NCBI RefSeq assembly: GCF_013394595.1
Contig: NZ_CP053348.1
Coordinates: forward strand, 1-64,000
Length of the DNA: 64,000 bases
From: Winogradskyella forsetii
GTDB taxonomy: Bacteria > Bacteroidota > Bacteroidia > Flavobacteriales > Flavobacteriaceae
Direction of reading: 5' to 3'
Below are positions 28,144-37,148 of this stretch, one piece after another. Position 1 is the first letter of the stretch; every line of letters starts with the position of its first letter. Made by a program: the position numbers and the translations under genes. Below the pieces are notes generated by a model. It was not told the origin of the DNA. It ran no database searches and worked only from the letters and a program-made list of their open reading frames with translations.

Positions 28144-31100
28144 TTAGCGTTGTTTAATCGCTTTTTTGCTAATAACTTGTCCGTTAGACAAGGTGATTTT
28201 AGCAATATAAGCCGATTGACTCAATTGCGATAAGTTATAAACTTCAGTAGCATTGCTGCCTTTTAAATTATAAATGCGTCTTCCTAAGGCATCCAAAATT
28301 TCAACATTAGAAATACTATTCTTTTTAGAATTTAATTTGAATTCAACATCACCATTTGGTAATTCAACAATAGTTAAATCATTGGCGTTTATAAAATGAT
28401 CATCTATAGAAAGTGTGCTTGGTGTAAATACAATTTCGAAGCGGTTGTTGAATTCGCCGGATTCAGATGTAAAAGTATAGTCATTTGCAGAAAGATTATG
28501 ATACACGTTAAGATTACTATCTTTGAGATAAATATTGTTATCGGTCAAAAATTCGCCTTCAAATTGATGAATTGAAATCGTATATAAAGTAGGAGAGTCA
28601 ATACTTGTATTGAATCCTAAAGGAATAATTTCATCTAAATTTAAGTGATCCGGATTTTTGCCTTGAATTGCAAACTTTAAAGAATTAGAGTTTTCTAGAA
28701 ATGAAAATATAGCTGCGTTGGTTTCAACAGATAATTGTCTTTCAGCGTCAAAATACATTCCATCGTTAGCATCTGTTGCACCATTTACATAGGCAATAAG
28801 GATTTGGTTGAATACACCATTATCTGTGGTTAAATTCAACCATAATTTATTTGTAGCGCTCGAAGCTGATCTAAAAAATTGATCGTTATTTCCGGTAACT
28901 CTCATGCTATTATTAAAAGTAACATTTGTAGTTCTTATATTTCCACTGACTGGTGTTGAAGGCGCACCATCATCCATAGAGACAAAGAAACCTTGACCAG
29001 AAGGAATATAAGGATTTGGCATTATCATGTCGCCGCCCATTGTTGCACCAGAACCATTCATAATGGCATAATCACTTTGTGCATAGTTCAGCGCTTCATT
29101 CCCATTAGTATTACCATCTGCTGCAGTATTATGTGACCAAAAGAAAATAGCGCCGTAAATACTACCAGCGGCATTTTGGTCTATACTTGCATTGGCAGCT
29201 AAGAAACTGACAGCATTAATTGCCGAAGGATATGGATTTCCAATAAAATTCCAGTTATTATCATTGGTTTCCGAATCATTTCTATAAATAGGAACATTAT
29301 AAACACCGTTATTAAAAGGCCCCTCAAAAATATAATCTATTTGTGTGGGGAAAGACGGAGCAAAACCTTGTGTAGCAGCATAACCTGTACCAGGTAACAT
29401 AACAGTTGTGCCTGATTCTACTTGCCAATCATTATTGTCATCGTCAATATCATCCTGGCCTGGGAGTGTTCCATCATTGTTATTCACTTCTCTCGTAGCA
29501 TCTAAGAAGTTTTCTCCTGCAAAAGAAAAAACGCGGTCAAGATTTGCTTCAGCTAAACCGTCACTAACAATTTCACCATATACTGGCGAACTCCAATACG
29601 TATATTCTTGACTTGAATTTAATAAAGTTGTTTTTTTAACAACTTGTATTTTGTTTTTATTGGATAAAACATTTCCAGTAACTGTACCTGCATCATTAAT
29701 CTGAACAAATGAGCCATAAGGTCTAACTACTAAACTACCATCTACAACTAAGTTATTATCAACACGTACAAAATCATTGTCAGAGATAATTAATTCATGA
29801 GTATTAGTAATGGTACAACCACAGGCTTCAAAACTAATTTCACCATTTGTAATTTCTGAAGTATCGTAGTCATCATCAATCAAGGCGAAGCGATCTATCG
29901 AAGGCGGAACAGACCAAGTGCCATTCCAAGTGGATACACGTACATCGAGTTTAACGGCATTGGATGCTTTGAAACAGGTAGTACTATCCTCTCTTAATTG
30001 GCAATAATATTGGTAGCCATCTAAATTAAATGTGTCAATAATATTTAAAGTCGCTGATTGTTGGCCAGTATAATTTGAGTTGCCCGATGATATTTCAGTC
30101 CAAGTTGAAGTTCCTGGTTGGTTAAAATACCATTGGTATGCTAAATTTTGTGTGTCTTCAGGTTCGTCGTAAGCTTCACTACCTGTTATGGTAAAGCTCG
30201 CTGAAAATTCACAATTGAAATCAGCATCATTAGGTTGATCCTGTACTAAAGGTGCTTCTCCAATTGAGAAATCATAATTACCAATGTCTGAATAGTTGAG
30301 TGGAGTTATTAAAGCCCAGTCCGCAGCGTTCCATGTCATACTTGGTAAAGTGGTTCCTGAGAAGTTTCTTCTGTAGGTATAATCACTACCGTTTGGATTA
30401 GGGCCATTATATTCCGTACCTACACCTCCAGTAAATGGATTTCCTGAGGTATCTCCCCATAAATCGATATCCATAGAACCATTATTTAGGATTAAGTGAT
30501 CTGCATCATTAATACCTGTAGTATTAGAGCTAAAATAATCGTTTTGAGATACTGGGTCAACAATATTTGATCCTGTGCCAAATGAAATTACATAGGTATC
30601 ACCATCGGCAAGCGTTGTACTGTTGGGAATGTCGATGTATCCGCTAGCAAATGAGTTTCCATTACTATGTACTTCGATGAAATAATCTGAAATATCAATT
30701 GCCGCTCCTGTACCGTTAAATAATTCAACATAAGAGTGTCCGTCAATAGACGAATCTCTATCTGTGACCTCACTAATAAAGATGTCTGTTGGTAATTCTC
30801 CAAGTCCGTCACAACTTGTGATGTCTGAAGTGATTACCGTAAATGGTAAATATCTAGTGCAGCCTGTAACGTCTTCAAAGGATATATTTGAACTAATGGC
30901 ATTATCAGGAATCCTAATCTGAAATATGGATGGTAATATATAGTCTACAGTTGTTGCTAGACCATCATATAATGCTGTTGCACTGTCAGCATTGGAGCCA
31001 CTAGTGGTCGTGATTGTCACTACTGTGCCAGCTGGACCATTAATCGGAGACATTTCATAAGTTGCACTATTACATTCACCTATACCTTGAATTGCAAAGG

Positions 31101-33849
31101 TAAACGGATTTTCGTCACTATCGTTTGTAGCTATTTCTACGTTAGCCGTTCTAATACCTGAGCCAGAAGGGGTGAACGTTATTGTAAAATCGGTATCTTG
31201 ACCTCCAATAAGACTGGAGTTTGAAGGTTGGGTAGATACTACAAATTCTGAAGCATTGGTTCCTGTGATTTGTACATCTGGACTTCCTGTTAAATTCAAC
31301 GTAGAAGCACCAATACTCTCTATTGTAAAGGTTTTAACAATTGTATTACCTATGTTGGTAGTGCCAAAAGCCGTGTTGTTTAAACCACTTGTTGTTATAT
31401 CTCCATTAAAAATAGTGTTGTTATTACCTTCTACATGAATTTCAGCACCCACTGGGCGTACAATATTAATGATGTAATCCTCTACCTCTCCGTATCCAAA
31501 ACTAGCGCAAGGTGTTGCATAATCGTCGTCGCCGCTATCCGAATTAGAACTCACTCGCATTCTCACGTTCCCAACCGTAGCATTAGACGGTACGGTAATA
31601 TTAATAGGAGATAATGAAGGTTGTCCATCATTATCATTGTCTAAAATTCCTAGTTCTATAGCCTCATTAGAAGAATTGCTGAAAGAACCATTTCGGTTCC
31701 AATCAATCCAGACTTTAACATAGGACGAATAATTTCCACCTGTATTAACATTTACACTCAAAGGATAAGTTTCACCTAAGGTTAGATCAGTAGAAACACT
31801 TGTAAAATCGGTATATGCAGGGTTAGAACTAGAGCTCTCATTAATGGTATTTAAAGTTACATTTAGAATACCTGAATCTGTAGAGTTACCTCCTTCACTT
31901 GTACAATAGGAAAGACCTGTAGTTTGGCAAATAGAATCACCAGAACTCCATTCACCAGTTGCAATACTTCTTACAAAAATTATATAACAATATTCTACGC
32001 CATCTGTTAGTCCATTTACAGTTGTGGTAATCCCATTACCCATAAAAACAATAGAATTTAAACTACTATAGGTTGCATTTGCAGTATAAGTATTGCCATC
32101 GACTGGTGTGAACGTTGTGCTTCCTTGGTTTGCTACAATTAGTATCTCATAACAAGACGTTGGTAGTGGGTTTGTCCAAGTTAAGACTGATGAGGTTGGT
32201 GCTACCGAAGCTCCAGTCAAGGTTGCGTTAGGCATTCCGATTGTATAGGTGTCGTTCCATGAACCAGAACTATTAATAGCATTTGACCAACCAGTAAGGT
32301 TTTCGCTATTGTAGGCTACTACTTTAAACGTATAATCGTTGCCACTGGTTAAGCCTGTTATGGTAGCGTTGGTGTTGGTACCTTTATAAACTGCCTTTCC
32401 GAGGGTACCATAGGTGGTAGCTAAAGTGTAATCGGTATTTGCATTATAGGTAGAAGCATCGCCTGCAGCAGCTGGAGTACTTGTTGGAATTGTACTTCCT
32501 GTTTGAGCAAACACAATATAGCCTGTAGGACTTGGTGTACCAGATGAAGCATCCCACTCCAGTTCGATACTTGTTTCGGCTAAACAGGCTTCAATATTTC
32601 TTGCATTATTAGGGATATCGTTACTTAAATTTAATGTTACTACGTTGGAATTTGTAAAGCCACAACTATTAGTAAGAATACAACGGTATTGGTTGCCGTC
32701 CATTGGTGCAGAAGTCGCAGCTGTGGTGTAGGTATCAGTTGTTGCGCCAGAACCTACAGTAACATTAGTCCAAGTGGTGCCTCCATTAGTAGAAACTTGC
32801 CATTGATAAGTACTTGCGTCTGAAGAATCGACATTAAAAGTGGCTGTATTTGGAATAACCTCATTTTGATTGGAGGGCTGTGTTGTTATTGTAGGAGAGG
32901 TAATTCCTGTACCTGTTAAATTAATGGTTGGTGAATTACTCGTAGGTGTTGTACTAGTTACTGTAATTGTAGCACCTTGAGCACCAACTGCAGATGGCGT
33001 AAAAGTAACATCGAAAGTCGCTGTACCAGATGCTGCAATAGTCGTTGATGATAAATTACTAACCACAAATTGTGCGTCATCAGAAGTTACACTAACACCT
33101 GCAGCAGATAAAACACCGCTATTAGCTATAGTGTATTGTATTGTTGTTGCTGCAGTACTTGTACATGAAGAGCCATGAATTGCTGTTCCTGTTATTGCTA
33201 AGTTTGGATCTGAAGCGACACAATCCGATACGGTGAAGTTACCTCCTGCATAAGTTTGCTGTGCTGTATTATCGGTAAGGGTCCAATTTGCATTATTATT
33301 AATTGCTGCTAATAAAGCTGCTCTAGTATCGTTAGTTAATGTGCCATTGTATGCACAATTATCAACTTGTGGACTTATCGCTATGGCTGTTGTTCCGTTA
33401 ACTAATCCAGCAGGTAAATTACCGTCGTTGGTACCACCCCAAGATCCACCATCATTACTTAAGGCGGCAATAAATGTTGGAGAAGCAGTTGTGCCTTGAT
33501 ATGCAAGGATAGAATCTCCACTTCCAGCAAAGTTCAGGTCATTGGTTTCTGTAACGCTTCCCGCACTTGCTGAAGGAGTTGTAGTAATTGTGACAATACT
33601 TCCACAAGAAACTCCACCGCCTGGTGCAGTCCAAGTAATAGTTCCTTCACCACCGGTCAAATCGTTTTCTTCATTATCAGTAAAATTAATGACTTCACCA
33701 GCTGGAATGTCCACTAACGCTACAAAAACAAATTCGTCTGTGCCATCAGCATTATATTGTACAAATGCAATGTCACCAGAATTAAGCTGAGCATTCAATA
33801 TATAACAACTTAGAAATAGCACAAGAGATAAAAAGTAATTCTTAATCAT
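28144..33849 (-). CDS. giant multidomain T9SS type A cargo protein
   Basis: Secreted protein of about 1,901 residues. I start it at ATG 33849 (MIKNYFL), because the -7 box lies between this and the longer start at 33891. Domains in order: signal peptide; an N-terminal lamin-tail-like part (GDIAFVQYNADGTDEF); an anchor-D-like part; Ig-like and fibronectin-III-like repeats; a GEVED domain (DDDYATPCASFGYGEVEDY); a second anchor-D part; an IPT/TIG-like part; a lamin-tail domain (FISEVTDRDSSIDGHSYVELFNG); and a C-terminal T9SS type A sorting domain (VEILDALGRRIYNLKG). No catalytic domain is seen; an adhesin or scaffold role is likely. Confidence 0.88.
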   Translation of the reverse strand: MIKNYFLSLVLFLSCYILNAQLNSGDIAFVQYNADGTDEFVFVALVDIPAGEVINFTDNEENDLTGGEGTITWTAPGGGVSCGSIVTITTTPSASAGSVTETNDLNFAGSGDSILAYQGTTASPTFIAALSNDGGSWGGTNDGNLPAGLVNGTTAIAISPQVDNCAYNGTLTNDTRAALLAAINNNANWTLTDNTAQQTYAGGNFTVSDCVASDPNLAITGTAIHGSSCTSTAATTIQYTIANSGVLSAAGVSVTSDDAQFVVSNLSSTTIAASGTATFDVTFTPSAVGAQGATITVTSTTPTSNSPTINLTGTGITSPTITTQPSNQNEVIPNTATFNVDSSDASTYQWQVSTNGGTTWTNVTVGSGATTDTYTTAATSAPMDGNQYRCILTNSCGFTNSNVVTLNLSNDIPNNARNIEACLAETSIELEWDASSGTPSPTGYIVFAQTGSTIPTSTPAAAGDASTYNANTDYTLATTYGTLGKAVYKGTNTNATITGLTSGNDYTFKVVAYNSENLTGWSNAINSSGSWNDTYTIGMPNATLTGASVAPTSSVLTWTNPLPTSCYEILIVANQGSTTFTPVDGNTYTANATYSSLNSIVFMGNGITTTVNGLTDGVEYCYIIFVRSIATGEWSSGDSICQTTGLSYCTSEGGNSTDSGILNVTLNTINESSSSNPAYTDFTSVSTDLTLGETYPLSVNVNTGGNYSSYVKVWIDWNRNGSFSNSSNEAIELGILDNDNDGQPSLSPINITVPSNATVGNVRMRVSSNSDSGDDDYATPCASFGYGEVEDYIINIVRPVGAEIHVEGNNNTIFNGDITTSGLNNTAFGTTNIGNTIVKTFTIESIGASTLNLTGSPDVQITGTNASEFVVSTQPSNSSLIGGQDTDFTITFTPSGSGIRTANVEIATNDSDENPFTFAIQGIGECNSATYEMSPINGPAGTVVTITTTSGSNADSATALYDGLATTVDYILPSIFQIRIPDNAISSNISFEDVTGCTRYLPFTVITSDITSCDGLGELPTDIFISEVTDRDSSIDGHSYVELFNGTGAAIDISDYFIEVHSNGNSFASGYIDIPNSTTLADGDTYVISFGTGSNIVDPVSQNDYFSSNTTGINDADHLILNNGSMDIDLWGDTSGNPFTGGVGTEYNGPNPNGSDYTYRRNFSGTTLPSMTWNAADWALITPLNYSDIGNYDFSIGEAPLVQDQPNDADFNCEFSASFTITGSEAYDEPEDTQNLAYQWYFNQPGTSTWTEISSGNSNYTGQQSATLNIIDTFNLDGYQYYCQLREDSTTCFKASNAVKLDVRVSTWNGTWSVPPSIDRFALIDDDYDTSEITNGEISFEACGCTITNTHELIISDNDFVRVDNNLVVDGSLVVRPYGSFVQINDAGTVTGNVLSNKNKIQVVKKTTLLNSSQEYTYWSSPVYGEIVSDGLAEANLDRVFSFAGENFLDATREVNNNDGTLPGQDDIDDDNNDWQVESGTTVMLPGTGYAATQGFAPSFPTQIDYIFEGPFNNGVYNVPIYRNDSETNDNNWNFIGNPYPSAINAVSFLAANASIDQNAAGSIYGAIFFWSHNTAADGNTNGNEALNYAQSDYAIMNGSGATMGGDMIMPNPYIPSGQGFFVSMDDGAPSTPVSGNIRTTNVTFNNSMRVTGNNDQFFRSASSATNKLWLNLTTDNGVFNQILIAYVNGATDANDGMYFDAERQLSVETNAAIFSFLENSNSLKFAIQGKNPDHLNLDEIIPLGFNTSIDSPTLYTISIHQFEGEFLTDNNIYLKDSNLNVYHNLSANDYTFTSESGEFNNRFEIVFTPSTLSIDDHFINANDLTIVELPNGDVEFKLNSKKNSISNVEILDALGRRIYNLKGSNATEVYNLSQLSQSAYIAKITLSNGQVISKKAIKQR

Positions 33850-33877
33850 AGGGATAATTAAATGGATTAATTGCTTG

Positions 33878-33885
33878 CAAAGATA
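33878..33885 (-). promoter_or_regulatory. -7 box of the giant T9SS gene
   Basis: The minus strand reads TATCTTTG (33885-33878), matching TAnnTTTG, 28 bases ahead of the ATG at 33849. It decides in favour of that start. Confidence 0.6.
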
Positions 33886-34070
33886 TATCAAAATCCTTGT
33901 AAGTCAGGACTTTGAAAGGTACGTATTTATTAACAAATTGTTAAATATCATTATCGTTTTTCTATTAAAAACAAAGTTTACCGATAAAGTACGATATCAG
34001 AATTTTAATACTCAAATTGGGCGCTAGTTTTTCAAATTTCAGAAAATCGAAGTTTATAGTTATTGTATTG

Positions 34071-34078
34071 TATTTTTG
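34071..34078 (+). promoter_or_regulatory. -7 box almost touching the recX start
   Basis: TATTTTTG lies only five bases ahead of the recX ATG at 34084, which would give a leaderless or nearly leaderless mRNA. No clear -33 box is seen, so the call is tentative. Confidence 0.35.
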
Positions 34079-34083
34079 AGGCG

Positions 34084-34566
34084 ATGAATACACATAAAAC
34101 CTATACCGTTAACGAAGCGCAAAAAAAGTTGGAACATTATTGTGCCTACCAAGAGCGTTGCCATAAAGAGGTTCGGATAAAGCTAAAGGTAATGAACATG
34201 ATTCCTGAGGCTATCGACGTGATCATTGTACATTTAATTGCGCATAATTTCTTAAACGAAGAACGTTTTGCGAAGGCTTTTGTCCGTGGGAAATTCAGAA
34301 TTAAAAAATGGGGCAAGAACCGTTTGGTAAGGGAATTGAAATTCAGGGAGATTTCTAAATATAGCATTGATGCGGCCTTAAAAGAAATCGATTTAGACGA
34401 TTACTATAAAACCTTGGATGAATTAACCTTAAAGCGCATCGCCCAAGTGAGTGAAAAAAATAGCTACAAGAAGAAAAAAAAGGTGGCCGATTATTTATTG
34501 TACAGAGGGTGGGAATCGCACTTGGTGTATGAAAAATTGAATGAATATATTAAGAACTCATCATGA
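34084..34566 (+). CDS. recX: regulatory protein RecX
   Basis: Helical protein of 160 residues that modulates RecA filaments. I start it at ATG 34084 (MNTHK); the longer ORF from 34063 reads through a likely promoter. RecX repeats are visible: FLNEERFAKAFVRGKFRIKKWG, then IDAALKEIDLDDYYKTLDEL, then KVADYLLYRGWESHLVYEKL, each the three-helix unit of the family. It has no recA neighbour here. Confidence 0.9.
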   Translation: MNTHKTYTVNEAQKKLEHYCAYQERCHKEVRIKLKVMNMIPEAIDVIIVHLIAHNFLNEERFAKAFVRGKFRIKKWGKNRLVRELKFREISKYSIDAALKEIDLDDYYKTLDELTLKRIAQVSEKNSYKKKKKVADYLLYRGWESHLVYEKLNEYIKNSS

Positions 34567-34729
34567 CAAAGGTTGAACTGATTCTTTTCGGAAATTTTAA
34601 AAATTAAAATAGAGTTTGTATTGAGAAAAAGAGATAAGATGCTGAAACCGTAGATTTTCAAAATATATTTTTTTAACCAAACCAAATTAAGAGCTCAACA
34701 CCTAATTTCCGACAGGGTCGGAATCAACG

Positions 34730-34769
34730 ATTTTCAGAAATAATGAGCAAAAAAGATGTTTCTGAAAAT
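34730..34769. repeat. inverted repeat with 11-base arms
   Basis: ATTTTCAGAAA (34730-34740) is mirrored exactly by TTTCTGAAAAT (34759-34769) across an 18-base loop. It could be a structured RNA or a remnant of a mobile element. Confidence 0.6.
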
Positions 34770-35061
34770 AAATCTAGGATTGGAACTAATAGGAAATTAA
34801 AATCCTAAAACATTAATGTATTAGCGAATGGTGCTCGCAATTTCCTAACAAATCGTTTTGATTTTTTGGTTCGTTTTGCATCAAGGCAAAATGAACATAT
34901 TAAAAATAAACAAACCTCAACCAACACTCTTGTTATTTGTTGTTTTATATGTTCTAGCAAATTCAAAAATCAACAAATAAAAGCATTATCGGTACTGACG
35001 AATGAGCTTATTAAAACTGTTACTCCACTTTATAAGTTTTCAGTAATCATACTTTTAAAAC

Positions 35062-35107
35062 AAAAAAAAGCCTTTCCAATCCCGATAACTATTGGGTGAA
35101 AAGGCTA
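35062..35107 (-). terminator. intrinsic terminator of the 161-residue outer-membrane protein gene
   Basis: On the minus strand, AGCCTTTTCACCCAATAG pairs with the later part ATTGGAAAGGCT and is followed by an eight-T run (35069-35062). The loop holds the CCCGATAAC-type palindrome also found at 56815-56832. Confidence 0.8.
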
Positions 35108-35132
35108 ATAGTATATTTTGTTGAGTAAGCTT

Positions 35133-35618
35133 TTAAATGTTAAAAACAGCACCCAAGTTTAAAGTAAACTGATTGTGTATATCAACTATGTTGTCCTTAT
35201 CATATTTAGCTAAAGGAAAATTCGCTTCTGTATAAACACCAAAACCTTCCGTAAAGAAATAACGCGCGCCAAGATGCCCACCAAAGTTTTTAAGGCTGAG
35301 GTTTAAACCAGGATACAAATCAAAATTTTCATCAATGTTAATGACATTGCCCAAATTTGCATTAAAACGTGCTTTTAAGTCAAATCGATCTTCAAAATCA
35401 AGATTTTCTATACCACTAGCGCCTCCTAAAGCATAAGAAGAAGAAACACCTACCGAAATATTTGCGCCTAATCCATAATCGAAACTCGCATTGATTCCTG
35501 TGGCCATATCTTGAAAATTAGCACCAACTTGAAATTTAGTATCGCCTTTACCTTCAAAAGCTTGTGCATTACCAAAACTAAAAGCCAATAAAGCGACTAT
35601 TACTACAATATTTTTCAT
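35133..35618 (-). CDS. small outer-membrane protein (DUF6646-like)
   Basis: Protein of 161 residues with a signal peptide (about 1-20, ending in FGNAQA). The mature part alternates hydrophobic strands and ends in FTLNLGAVFNI, with a C-terminal aromatic region suiting an eight-strand outer-membrane barrel. It resembles a Flavobacteriia family annotated DUF6646. No ligand is known. It is a single gene with its own terminator. Confidence 0.7.
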   Translation of the reverse strand: MKNIVVIVALLAFSFGNAQAFEGKGDTKFQVGANFQDMATGINASFDYGLGANISVGVSSSYALGGASGIENLDFEDRFDLKARFNANLGNVINIDENFDLYPGLNLSLKNFGGHLGARYFFTEGFGVYTEANFPLAKYDKDNIVDIHNQFTLNLGAVFNI

Positions 35619-35704
35619 GTTTTAAATTTTAAAAATTCGGGCAAAGATACAAATAGAAATCCAAATGACGAGAAAAAAATTTCAATGAGTTATAAATCAG
35701 AAAA

Positions 35705-36565
35705 TTATCCAAAACGCTTGGTGTTTGTAATAGCCTTTTTGTTTTTCCAGTCAATCCATTTTTGGCCTTTTATACGTCGCATTATAGTATCAACATTCCG
35801 CATCACAAGAATATTATAAATGGCTTTACCTAGGTTTACCGGGTTCCTTGCTATGGCTCTTAAGCTCATGGAAAATCCCGGTGTAATGTAACGCATATAA
35901 TGCCAATACCCTTCTGGCATATAAAGCACTTCACCATGGTTTAAATCGCAAATCCAACCTTTGGCATTTTTTAGCGCTGGCCACTTTTCAAAATCAGGGT
36001 TTTTAAAATCGATATCCTCTCTTGCAATTAAAGCATGCGGGACTTTGTATAAATATTTAGTTTGGTTTTGGTCGAATAAAATACATTGCTTTTTACCTTC
36101 AAAATGAAAATGGAAAATATTAGCCAAATCAATATCATAGTGCATAAACGTATAGGAGTCCGTGCCGCCAAAAAATAACATCGGCAGTTTTTTCATCAGA
36201 CTAACACCAAAATCAGGAAAGGTAAAATCGTTTTGAAGCTGTGGTACTTTCTTTAGTATGTTCCAGAGAAAAATACGGTATTTTGTAGGTTCGCGCTTTA
36301 GCAAATCTACATAATCGCTCATTTTCATCTCGGCATGCGGTTGGTTAAAGCCATCTGCATGGTTGACATGTCGGTCATCATAAAGTGGTACAGTTAAGTC
36401 TCCAGCAACCTCTTTGATGTAGTCTAAATTCCACTTGGTGTACGCTGGCCAATCGTCAATAAATCGCTCAATAACCACAGGCTTTTGTGGTTTAAAATAA
36501 TGCTTTATAAAATCAGCTTTTGTGATCGTCCCAACACGAGGAATGTCTTGTAGATTTAATTGCAA
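35705..36565 (-). CDS. JmjC/cupin-like Fe(II) oxygenase-type protein
   Basis: Protein of 286 residues of the cupin_8/JmjC superfamily. The iron ligands are His142 and Asp144 (MHYD) and His222 (EGYWHYM). Members hydroxylate proteins or ribosomal parts with 2-oxoglutarate; the substrate here is unknown. The only start codon in frame is TTG at 36565, two codons after an in-frame TAG, so a non-ATG start is likely. It stands alone. Confidence 0.85.
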   Translation of the reverse strand: MQLNLQDIPRVGTITKADFIKHYFKPQKPVVIERFIDDWPAYTKWNLDYIKEVAGDLTVPLYDDRHVNHADGFNQPHAEMKMSDYVDLLKREPTKYRIFLWNILKKVPQLQNDFTFPDFGVSLMKKLPMLFFGGTDSYTFMHYDIDLANIFHFHFEGKKQCILFDQNQTKYLYKVPHALIAREDIDFKNPDFEKWPALKNAKGWICDLNHGEVLYMPEGYWHYMRYITPGFSMSLRAIARNPVNLGKAIYNILVMRNVDTIMRRIKGQKWIDWKNKKAITNTKRFG

Positions 36566-36662
36566 ATTCTAGATTTTAAGTCAAGATAAGTTCGTGGTCA
36601 AAGTTATAAAAACCTTACTAAAACACGACTATTGTGGGAGCAGAATTATAGTTAAATTTAGT

Positions 36663-37100
36663 TTAAAGCCATTTAGATTCACGTTCCGTAGCATCTAACA
36701 CATCAATGTTCAGAACAGTGGCAATCTCTTTTGCAACATCAAAAGCTTTTTGAGTATCTTCAGTAACGAAGGCTTCAATTTTTCGATTGGTATTATAGAA
36801 TAGATTGACTTTTATAACCGCCTTCTTTACCATTGTTTCCGCGGTTAAGGCTCTAACTTTTGTAGATTGAGTGGTTGCAAAGACAGATATATATTCTATT
36901 TCTGGTAAATCTTTCCATTTCCCAAAGGTTAAGCTAAATAAACTCAATGTGTTTCTGTACGTTTTCTGTTCTAGGTTAATTTCAATACCATCCGTATGAA
37001 AAAAATATGCTCCCAATCCGCAGAATATCAATCCGAAAATACTTGCTGACAAAGCGATAATTCCTAATAAGAAAAGACCAGCACCAAAAATGAATTTCAT
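36663..37100 (-). CDS. membrane protein of unknown function, downstream of flotillin
   Basis: Protein of 145 residues with two N-terminal membrane segments and a soluble part. Its pattern WKDLPEIEYISVF, then VNLFYNTNRKIEAFV, then AKEIATVLNIDVLDATERESKWL is shared with the protein at 40161-40688, so the two are paralogues. It lies 48 bases after the flotillin gene and is likely in the same operon. The soluble domain might be PH-like; that is a guess. Confidence 0.65.
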   Translation of the reverse strand: MKFIFGAGLFLLGIIALSASIFGLIFCGLGAYFFHTDGIEINLEQKTYRNTLSLFSLTFGKWKDLPEIEYISVFATTQSTKVRALTAETMVKKAVIKVNLFYNTNRKIEAFVTEDTQKAFDVAKEIATVLNIDVLDATERESKWL

Positions 37101-37148
37101 TATGGGTACTGATCTTTTGTAAACTATTTTATTTAAATTAAAAAGATT

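Larger units (their letters stand above)
34567..35132. other. non-coding interval with several hairpins
   Basis: A 566-base gap. TTCCGAC/GTCGGAA at 34707-34723 and the perfect 11-base arms ATTTTCAGAAA/TTTCTGAAAAT at 34730-34769 make two hairpins, and TAGGATT/AATCCTA at about 34775-34807 a third. A stretch around 34859-34895 (GGTTCGTTTTGCATCAAGG and beyond) looks like a dispersed repeat but has no second copy here. An ORF at 34866-35099 is not convincing. A terminator of the next gene ends the interval. Confidence 0.5.

Noticed and set aside
33850..33891. 14-residue N-terminal extension of the giant T9SS protein
   Set aside because: The -7 box TATCTTTG at 33885-33878 lies inside it, so translation from 33891 would start ahead of the promoter.
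34866..35099. 77-codon ORF on the + strand after recX
   Set aside because: It reads through repeat-like DNA and into the terminator of the opposite gene, has no promoter box and no recognisable protein features.
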